Assembly (NCBI GenBank): GCA_963779055.1
Contig: CAVZWN010000004.1
Span: forward strand, 372,001-436,000
DNA length: 64,000 bases
Source: Sulfurimicrobium sp963779055
GTDB lineage: Bacteria; Pseudomonadota; Gammaproteobacteria; Burkholderiales; Sulfuricellaceae
Reading direction: 5' to 3'
The notes under the pieces were generated by a model. The model made no database searches. It had not been told where the DNA came from and was given only the letters and a program-made list of their open reading frames with translations. This document shows positions 56,031 to 64,000 of this stretch, one piece after another. Position numbers and translations under genes: made by a program. Position 1 is the first letter of the stretch; each line of letters opens with the position of its first letter.

Positions 56031-58322
56031 TCATTGCACCACCGCCAGCGTATGCGGCTCGGGCGCGGCGAACGCCAGCGCCTCGCCGCCGGATCCGGAT
56101 AAGGCGATGCGGCTCACCGTGATCTGCGACTGCGGTGCAGCCGCCGTCACCTCGAACATCAGCGTAACCACGCTGCCGCCTGCACTCTCGCCGTCAGTCC
56201 CGGTCCCGGACAGATCCACCAGTACCTGCCCCCCGGCCTGATCGATGGTCTTGCCCAGATTCACAGGCATGTGGCTCTGCTTCATGAAGCTGCCTTCAGT
56301 CACGTCAAGCGCCTTGAGAACCGACGGGTCGAACCCGACCAAAAAGCCGATGTGATCCACCCCCGCTAGCGCCGGGGCATTCAGCGTCAGGCTGATCCTG
56401 TCGCCTACTTTCGCCTGATTGGGTCCCTGCCACGAAAGCGCCAGCGGCGGGGCTGCCTTGACCGGGGCGGCTGTACGCGGCGCAGCTGGCGGCTGGGCAC
56501 GCGCTCCGGCAGCACCGCCCGAAGTATTCAGCGCGACCGTCCCCAGCGGCCGCAACAGCAAAGGATTGCTGCGCAGGCTGGCCTCGGTGCCTGCCCAGAA
56601 TTCCACTTCGCGCGCATCCGGCAGGCGGCTGGTGCCAACGATGCGCGGGGTGATGGAAAGCACGATTTCCGTTTTCTTGCCGTCATTCTTGTGGCTCGAG
56701 AACAGGCGCCCAAGCAGCGGAATCTGGCCAAGACCGGGCACCTTGCTGGCAGTATTGCGCTCCTCGTCGTTAATCAGGCCGGCCAGAATCTGCGTTTCGC
56801 CGTCCTTCAGGCGCAGCACGGTGCTGGCGTTGCGCGTGCCGACTTCATAAGCCAGCGTGCCGGATTGCGCGTTGGGCACTTCCTTGGTGATCGTGCTGAC
56901 ATCCAGCGCCACCTTGATCACCACCTCGTTGTCGAGATGAATATCGGGCTCCACTTCCAGCTTCAGCCCGACATCCAGATACTGCACGCTGCCGGTAATC
57001 ACCGGCGTACCGGTCGAGACCGGCGTGATGGCATTGGTGATCACCGGCACCCTGCTGCCGATCATCACTTTAGCTTTTTCGCGATTGCGCACCCGGATGC
57101 GCGGGCTGGCGAGAACATTGGTGTCGCCGTCTTCCAGTTTGAGGTTGATGGTAGCGCTCAGGGTGCTTGCCGTCAGGTCATTGATACCCAGCCCCCGTAT
57201 CTGGCCCAGCGTAGCAGCGGCAGCCGGTGTGCTCAGGGTAAGACTGCTCGGCCACTTGATGCCCAGTTCGTTCAGGCGCGTGGTGCTCACTTCCAGCACT
57301 TCCACTTCCAGCATGACTTCCGGTTCGGCTATATCCTGGTCGGCGATCATTTTTTCCACCAGCCGGATCGCATCGTGGGTATCGCGCATCACGATGGAAT
57401 TGGTCTTTTCGTGGATAAAAATATCCTTGGTTTTAAGCAGCGTCTTGATCATGACCAGCATCTGCTTGGGGTCGGCATTGGTGAGATGGAAACTCCTGAT
57501 CTTTAGGTCCTGGTAATCCTTGAGCTTGGCCGCCGTATTGGGATAGATGAACAGCGTATTGTCACTGATGACTTTTTTCTCCAGCTGGCTCTGCAGCAGG
57601 ATCAGGTCGATCGCGTCCTCCACCGAAACGTCCTTGACGAAAATCGAGGTCTTGATATCGGGCTTCACATCCTTGTCGAGAATGACGTTGATGCCGCTGG
57701 TGCGCGACAGCGCCTCGAACACCATTTTCAGATTGGCATCGCGGAATTGCAGGGTCACCGGCTTCTTGAACTTGCCCTGCAGGATCGGCTCGGCCACGAG
57801 CACCCTGGCGGCCTGCTCGTCGATCTGGCGTTGCAGCAGAATCGCCTTGCCGTGCCTTGGGTTTTCCAGGAAAACCGGCTTGATGGCCGCCCGCGCGGCA
57901 TCCAGATCGCCTTTTTTGAACAGCCGCCCGGCCTCGGCAAGCATGACCCCGTGGCGCCGCTCCATGGCCAGCGATTCCAGCCCGTCCCGCGCCCCGCCAT
58001 TGGCCGGATCGATCCTGAGAATGCGCTCATAGATCGCCTGCGCGGCATCCGGACGATCGGCGGCGCGCTCGCTGCTGGCGCTGGCCAGCAGGCGATTGAC
58101 GACCAGATCGCGCTGGCGCAGCAGTGCGGTACGGTAGGCAAGATTGTCGGGCTCTGCCTTGCTGGCCTCGGCCAGCTTTGCCAGGCCTTCCTCGATGCGC
58201 CCTTCGTCCAGCAGGGCCAACCCTTCGCGCTGGAAACGCTGACCCGCGCAGCCTGCGAGCAGGGCCGTGACCAGCAGGAGCAGCGCGAGATTGCGCCTGA
58301 ACAGCAAATTCAGCCTGAGCAT
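56031..58322 (-). CDS. mshL: Outer-membrane secretin (MshL/PilQ/GspD family) with C-terminal cohesin domain
   Basis: 763 residues from ATG 58322 (AAGGGAG upstream). Lipoprotein signal ending VTALLAGC. TPR-like region about 30-165, secretin N/STN domain (VTLQFRDANLKMVFEALSRT, VILDKDVKP), secretin core (VPVITNAITPV, GLGQIPLLGRLFSSH, ETQILAGLIND). The last 140 residues form a beta-rich cohesin-like domain (GVDHIGFLVGFDPSVLKALD). The cohesin is extra relative to classical MshL, GspD or PilQ. It forms the outer-membrane channel of the system encoded by this operon. The symbol is assigned by family. Confidence 0.9.
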   Translation of the reverse strand: MLRLNLLFRRNLALLLLVTALLAGCAGQRFQREGLALLDEGRIEEGLAKLAEASKAEPDNLAYRTALLRQRDLVVNRLLASASSERAADRPDAAQAIYERILRIDPANGGARDGLESLAMERRHGVMLAEAGRLFKKGDLDAARAAIKPVFLENPRHGKAILLQRQIDEQAARVLVAEPILQGKFKKPVTLQFRDANLKMVFEALSRTSGINVILDKDVKPDIKTSIFVKDVSVEDAIDLILLQSQLEKKVISDNTLFIYPNTAAKLKDYQDLKIRSFHLTNADPKQMLVMIKTLLKTKDIFIHEKTNSIVMRDTHDAIRLVEKMIADQDIAEPEVMLEVEVLEVSTTRLNELGIKWPSSLTLSTPAAAATLGQIRGLGINDLTASTLSATINLKLEDGDTNVLASPRIRVRNREKAKVMIGSRVPVITNAITPVSTGTPVITGSVQYLDVGLKLEVEPDIHLDNEVVIKVALDVSTITKEVPNAQSGTLAYEVGTRNASTVLRLKDGETQILAGLINDEERNTASKVPGLGQIPLLGRLFSSHKNDGKKTEIVLSITPRIVGTSRLPDAREVEFWAGTEASLRSNPLLLRPLGTVALNTSGGAAGARAQPPAAPRTAAPVKAAPPLALSWQGPNQAKVGDRISLTLNAPALAGVDHIGFLVGFDPSVLKALDVTEGSFMKQSHMPVNLGKTIDQAGGQVLVDLSGTGTDGESAGGSVVTLMFEVTAAAPQSQITVSRIALSGSGGEALAFAAPEPHTLAVVQ

Positions 58323-58347
58323 AGTGTGATCTCCCTTGTCCATCTGG

Positions 58348-58884
58348 TCATGATGCGGCCCCGGTGCTGAGGGTTTGCCTGATATTCAGCGGCAGATAGG
58401 TCAGCTCCACCGTGCCTGCCGAAACGCGCTCGATGCGGTAGGTGTTTTCGATCACATCGCCCTCGCTCACGGTATAAACCCGGTCGCCTTTGACCAGCAT
58501 GACGATCAGCCCGGCGTCCTGATAGCGGCCCAGATAGCTGAACGGCAGCGGCGGCGCGGTCGGCTTGGGCGGCGGCGCGGGCTTGGCCGGGGGTGGCGGC
58601 GGGGGCGGCACATACCAGGAAGTGGCGCTGAATGCATTGCCGGTCCCGGCCTCTGCTTCCGGCTGCGGCTGCGGCTGAGACCGGATCATGCGTTCCAGCT
58701 CGACGCGGATTGTTTCTGAATCACCCTGCCTTTTCGCCGCCGGGCTGGCCGGTGGCTGAGTCATGGAACGCGCCGTTTTCTCCGTATCGGAAGCATCATC
58801 CGAGACCGCCGTCAGGACAATCGCCGCAACGGAAACGACGACGAACGCCTTCTTTCCCCATGCCAGCCATGGCCGCGCTGTCAT
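58348..58884 (-). CDS. PilP/GspC-like periplasmic linker protein
   Basis: 178 residues. One N-terminal TM (KAFVVVSVAAIVLTAV), a Gln/Glu- and Pro-rich linker (VPPPPPPPAKPAPPP), and a C-terminal homology region FSYLGRYQDAGLIVMLVKGD and SEGDVIENTYRIERV that in PilP/GspC contacts the secretin. Start overlaps the stop of the PilO-like gene by 4 bp; the secretin gene follows after 25 bp. Confidence 0.85.
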   Translation of the reverse strand: MTARPWLAWGKKAFVVVSVAAIVLTAVSDDASDTEKTARSMTQPPASPAAKRQGDSETIRVELERMIRSQPQPQPEAEAGTGNAFSATSWYVPPPPPPPAKPAPPPKPTAPPLPFSYLGRYQDAGLIVMLVKGDRVYTVSEGDVIENTYRIERVSAGTVELTYLPLNIRQTLSTGAAS

Positions 58885-59504
58885 GATCCCCGCTCCAGAA
58901 AAAGCACCAGCCTGATCCGGGCTTCCACGTTCGGATCGGCCACTTTCTGGCGCTCGAACTGCACATCCTTCAGCGCCACGGCTGGAAGCTCCAGCGGCAA
59001 GGCGGCAAGCAGGCGGCGAATCTGCGGGTACTGCCCCTTCAGCGGCAGCGTGATCTGGTAACTCACCAGTCTGCCGACCTTGTCGTGCGTGGCCTTGTAT
59101 TCACCCTCGTTCAGGCTGATGCCGCTGCGCTCCGCCACTGACACCAGCTTCTCCAGCCACTGCGGATAGCTGTTCTCCTGCGGGAATATCCGGTAGAACT
59201 CCAGCAGTTGTTGCGCCGGGGTGCGCGCCTTGCCGCCCAACGCCTTATCGGACTGCACCACATGCTGCAAGGAAATCACTCTGGACTGCGCCGCTTCCAG
59301 CCGCTGCTGGGCCGGACGGATGGCGGAAAAATACAGCGCCAGACACAGTGCCAGCACACCGGCAGCCAGCATGCCGGGCCACCCCATCCGGCCCATCCAG
59401 CGGCGCGATGCCCAACGCAAGCGGGCCGGCCAGGGCAGCGGCGGCGCAAATCCGGGTCTGCGCCGCAAACCCGACTGCATGCGCCTGAACATGGCGGACG
59501 TCAT
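58881..59504 (-). CDS. PilO/GspM-like inner-membrane assembly protein
   Basis: 207 residues from the ATG at 59504 (overlapping the previous stop as ATGA). Basic N-terminus, one TM segment (PGMLAAGVLALCLALYFSAI), a coiled-coil and a ferredoxin-like periplasmic domain (QWLEKLVSVAERSGISLNEG, YPQIRRLLAALPLELPAV). It would pair with the PilN-like protein to form the alignment complex. Confidence 0.85.
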   Translation of the reverse strand: MTSAMFRRMQSGLRRRPGFAPPLPWPARLRWASRRWMGRMGWPGMLAAGVLALCLALYFSAIRPAQQRLEAAQSRVISLQHVVQSDKALGGKARTPAQQLLEFYRIFPQENSYPQWLEKLVSVAERSGISLNEGEYKATHDKVGRLVSYQITLPLKGQYPQIRRLLAALPLELPAVALKDVQFERQKVADPNVEARIRLVLFLERGS

Positions 59505-60034
59505 GGCTGGCCGCTCCATGCGGCAATCAGGGCAAAGCGCACCGGCCGGTCCGGGTCCTGCTGCTGGACCTGATGGCTTTGCAGATAGACGGTGCCGAAG
59601 ACCTCGCGCTGCTCAAGCTGCCGGATGTAATCCAGCAAAGCCGCCATGTTTTTCGCCTCGCCGCTGATCTTGACGCTGCGATTTTCCGTGTCCGGCTCCA
59701 GCGCCAGCAGGGCCACATCCTTGCCGCCGGACGATTCCACCGCCTGAAACAAGCCTTCCCACGGCAAGTTGAGCTGGCGCAGCACCTCGTTGGCATGCTT
59801 CACCTCGAGCACCATGTTTTCCGTCATGCGCCCCCCGGGGCGGACGTCGGGCGCAGTCTGCCGGGAAGCGCGTTCGAGCCGCCACGCCTGCGCTTCCAGA
59901 TCGGCGGCCCGACGCTCCAGTTCGTAGTAATAGGCGCCGGTCATGGCCAGCATAGCCAGCGCCAGTATGAGCATCGCCACCCCGCCCCACGGGAAGGTCT
60001 TGCTCTGCTGGTAATCGAGATGCAGGGCAGGCAT
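59501..60034 (-). CDS. PilN/GspL-like inner-membrane assembly protein
   Basis: 177 residues from MPALHLDYQQSKTFPWGG at 60034; the open frame runs 230 codons further upstream but overlaps the PilM-like gene there. One TM (GVAMLILALAMLAMTGAYYY), a coiled-coil and a ferredoxin-like domain (VALLALEPDTENRSVKISGE, MAALLDYIRQLEQREVF). It starts five bp after the PilM/MshI-like gene's stop. Confidence 0.85.
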   Translation of the reverse strand: MPALHLDYQQSKTFPWGGVAMLILALAMLAMTGAYYYELERRAADLEAQAWRLERASRQTAPDVRPGGRMTENMVLEVKHANEVLRQLNLPWEGLFQAVESSGGKDVALLALEPDTENRSVKISGEAKNMAALLDYIRQLEQREVFGTVYLQSHQVQQQDPDRPVRFALIAAWSGQP

Positions 60035-60039
60035 GGCGA

Positions 60040-60865
60040 TCACCCGCTCAGGGCCATGGCAAAACGGCCCTCGTATGCCTGCGCCAGCCAGGGCCGCACG
60101 ACCGGCTGCAAGTGTTGCATCTGCCAGCGTCCGGTGTCGGGAAACGCCATTTTTTCCAGCGTCGGCGCCCACACGAAAACCGTTTCCGGCACGCTGTCCG
60201 ACACGCCCATGCAGGCCTCCCTTTCCAGCAACTGCGGCAATTGCTCGCGCCAGCCCGCATCGACACGCATGCTGCGCACGCTCGCCCAGTGCCCGTGCTG
60301 CAGCAGGGCAAGGCACAGCAGCCCAGGTTCGAACAGCACCAGCCACGCGCTCTGATGCTGCAAGCGTGAGCGGCAATGGTTGTATGCCGCCATCAGGGAA
60401 GGCTGCACCGAGCTGAGCGCCACGCCGCCGGAAGAAAATACGCTGCGCAGCGCCTGCAACAGCCGCCTGTCGACTGCGCTGGCCAGTTGCGGAAATCCTG
60501 CCGGGACGGGGTTGAGGCGCAACTCCCAGTTTTCGGCGGCAGCGCCGTAAGCCTGCCGGAAGCAGTGCTGCGCGTAGGCCAGTTGTTCCGCTTCGCCGCT
60601 CAGCGTCACGCTCCACGGCACCATGGCGTAGCGCACGAAATGGCTGGAAAGAATCAGCGTGGCCGAATCCTTGCGCTTTGCCACGCCTGACAGCGTTGCT
60701 TCCAACGCCCTGACGGCGCCTTCCCATGGCGCTTCGCCACTGGCGGCGGGGTCACAGGGGATGATTTCCTTTGCAGCCACGCGGCGCACCAGACCGCGCC
60801 GCGTGAATTCGCGGACGATGCTGACCAGCACCAGCTGTTCTGGCGACAGGACGACGCGCAATTCA

Positions 60866-60885
<20 letters not shown>
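60040..60885 (-). CDS. mshI: MshI/PilM-like actin-fold assembly protein
   Basis: 281 residues from the GTG at 60885, where AGGAG lies seven bases upstream; a GTG nine codons further upstream is possible but overlaps mshE more. ILSSHFVRYAMVPWSVTLSG and LRLNPVPAGFPQLASAVDRR follow the MshI pattern; the ATP site of PilM is not conserved by eye. It should recruit the PilN-like protein at the inner-membrane face. The symbol is by family. Confidence 0.8.
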
Positions 60886-62559
<1,674 letters not shown>

Positions 62560-62563
<4 letters not shown>

Positions 62564-63751
62564 TGTATGCTCCCTGCCAGCTCAAAAATCGGGAAATACA
62601 TCAGCACCACGATGCCGCCGATGAGCAGGCCGATAAAGGTCATCAGCAAAGGTTCGAACAGCCGGGTGAAACGCTCCACCCAGCGCGCCGTTTCTTCCTC
62701 ATAGAAGCTGGCGATGCGCTCCATCATCTCCCCCATGCGGCCGCTGCGCTCACCCACGCGCAGCATGCGCAGCGCCACCGGCGTGGTGAGGCCGTAACGC
62801 TCCATGGAATACGAAATCGCCTGCCCTTCGCGGATGCTTTCCGCTGCCAGCGCCAGCTGGCCGCGCAGGGCATGTTGCAGCAACCCGGAAACCATCTGCA
62901 GGGCCTTGAGCACCGGCATGCCGCCGCGCAGCAGCATGCCCAGCGAACGATAGAAACGCGCCAGCTGGTAAAGATGCAGGCGCTGCCCCGATCGTGGGAA
63001 GCTGCCACAACCGGCTGCTCAGCCACTGCCGGAACGCAGGCCGGGTGCCTGCATAGCCCAGCGTGCCCAGGACAACAACCGCCCCGCCCAGAAACGCCCC
63101 GCCATGCTCGCCGATAAAATTGCCCCAATGCATCAGCAGGCGCGACATGAAAGGCAGATCGCCGCCGATGCCGGCATAGATGTGGCTGAAGCGCGGCACC
63201 ACGTACAGCATCAGGAACATCGCCACCAGACCGCCCACGACGGCCAGCAGGACAGGATAAATCGAGGCGCTGATCACCTGCTGCCTGACGCCATCCATTT
63301 GCGACTGGTAGGCGATGTAGCGGGTCAGCGCTTCCGGCAGCGCACCGGTTTTTTCGCTGGCGCGCACCGAGGCCACGTAGAGCGGCGGGAAATTCGCTGC
63401 CGAATGCGCCAGAGCGTAGGACAGCGGGTGCCCTTCATAGAGGCAGGCCAGCATTTGCGTCATGATTGCTTTAATCTCGGGCCGCTGCTCTTTTTCTGCC
63501 AGGGTTTCCAGCGACTCCACCAGCGCCAGGCCAGCATCCAGCAGCGCCAGCAATTCCTGACTGAACAGCACGAGCGGAAAACCCGCCTTGCGCGGCTGAT
63601 GCCAGGCCTGCCAGGACTGCTTTGCCTTGACCGCGATAACCGTATAGCCGCGTGCCACGGCCTGGGCGGATGCATCGCCGGCATCAGGCGCATCCAGCAT
63701 CAGGGCCGTCGGCCCTTCGCTTCCCCGCAGTGCCTTGACTTCGTAGTGCAT
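62560..63751 (-). CDS. mshG: GspF/MshG-family platform membrane protein (single-base frameshift)
   Basis: About 397 residues when repaired. The upstream frame has FSQELLALLDAGLALVESLE, RASEKTGALPEALTRYI and two TM segments; an extra G in a GGGG run (62986-62989) breaks it after LWQLPTIG. Removing one G gives QRLHLYQLARFYRSLGMLLR and joins the frame with GGMPVLKALQMVSGLL and the last TM. This is a repeated GspF domain, as expected. First complete gene of the operon within the window. Confidence 0.9.
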
Positions 63752-63787
63752 CGCACCTTCTCCCGGTCATCTTAAAAACGTAGTTCA

Positions 63788-63920
63788 TTAACCGCAAAGG
63801 CGCGAAGGCGCAAAGCAATCAAGAACATGAAAACGATCAGCCAATCACCCAGCGTTTCGAGCAGGCGGGTCTTGATAGCGCCCTGTTTTTTCTCTGCGCT
63901 TTTGCGCCTTTGCGGTTCAA
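63788..63920. repeat. AACCGC-arm palindromic repeat, copy D
   Basis: TTAACCGCAAAGGCGCGAAG at 63788 and TTTGCGCCTTTGCGGTTCAA at 63901-63920, unrelated centre. It separates the upstream pseudopilin stop from the GspF-like gene. Confidence 0.87.
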
Positions 63921-63948
63921 CTGATTTTTCCGGCTGCAGCATCATCAA

Positions 63949-64000
63949 TCACCAGTTCGCAATATCCGCCGCCTCGCCTGCCCCGCCCGGCTGCCCGTCC
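63949..64000 (-). CDS. C-terminus of another GspG-like pseudopilin (cut by window end)
   Basis: Only 16 codons and the stop are present: DGQPGGAGEAADIANW. The ending (acidic/Ala then DIxNW) resembles GspG C-termini and the YRNW and YKDW ends of the two pseudopilins at 55.0-55.9 kb. It suggests a pseudopilin gene just upstream of the GspF-like gene. Confidence 0.55.
   Translation of the reverse strand, partial: DGQPGGAGEAADIANW

Overview
This 64 kb window looks like the chromosome of a Gram-negative betaproteobacterium, probably a freshwater or sediment lineage near Nitrosomonadales/Gallionellales. That placement is inferred from gene families (MSHA-type secretin operon, ParE/ParC, RdgC, Tex, ModABC, YcaO, a DsrC-family protein, several c-di-GMP enzymes) and high G+C; no rRNA or tRNA gene was recognised.

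Layout. 1-3.7 kb: a GGDEF/EAL protein cut by the window edge and a chemotaxis receptor. 3.7-4.6 kb: an IS630 remnant and copy 1 of a ~650 bp hairpin-bounded repeat. 4.6-11.5 kb (minus): SpmA/B-like membrane protein, YjdF-like protein, radical SAM protein, C_GCAxxG_C_C protein, and a translationally coupled desuccinylase-like/glutamate-cysteine-ligase-like pair, each with a one-base frameshift. 11.6-17.9 kb: parC and parE separated by a decayed vapBC pair, a GIY-YIG pseudogene with an internal duplication, and palindromic repeats. 18-24.2 kb: phosphoglucomutase carrying an in-frame palindrome, then an RND efflux pump. 24.2-32.5 kb: a toxin-antitoxin pair, repeat copy 2, tex, a UPF0149/SEC-C gene, rdgC, a DsrC-family gene with unusual cysteines, recQ. 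32.6-39.6 kb: HAMP-PAS-GGDEF-EAL protein beside a ModA-like binding protein, a YedI-type membrane protein, and modABC. 39.8-45.1 kb: second UPF0149/SEC-C gene, ycaO, a CxxCH/HD-GYP protein, an Slp lipoprotein and a small exported repeat protein. 45.1-50.4 kb: an unrecognised exported protein and an AsmA-like protein with a very long charged repeat. 51-54.2 kb: small stress-type proteins, an NarX-like sensor with a degenerate ATP site, and a NarL-type regulator. 54.2-64 kb (minus): an MSHA/type II secretion-like operon GspF-GspE-PilM-PilN-PilO-PilP-secretin(cohesin)-pseudopilins, continuing past the window.

Two themes recur. Cyclic-di-GMP and chemosensory signalling is dense: two GGDEF/EAL proteins, one HD-GYP protein, one MCP and a two-component pair. 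The intergenic DNA carries at least four families of palindromic repeats, some touching coding sequence. Five otherwise intact genes each carry a single-base indel, so base-level accuracy should be checked before calling them pseudogenes.
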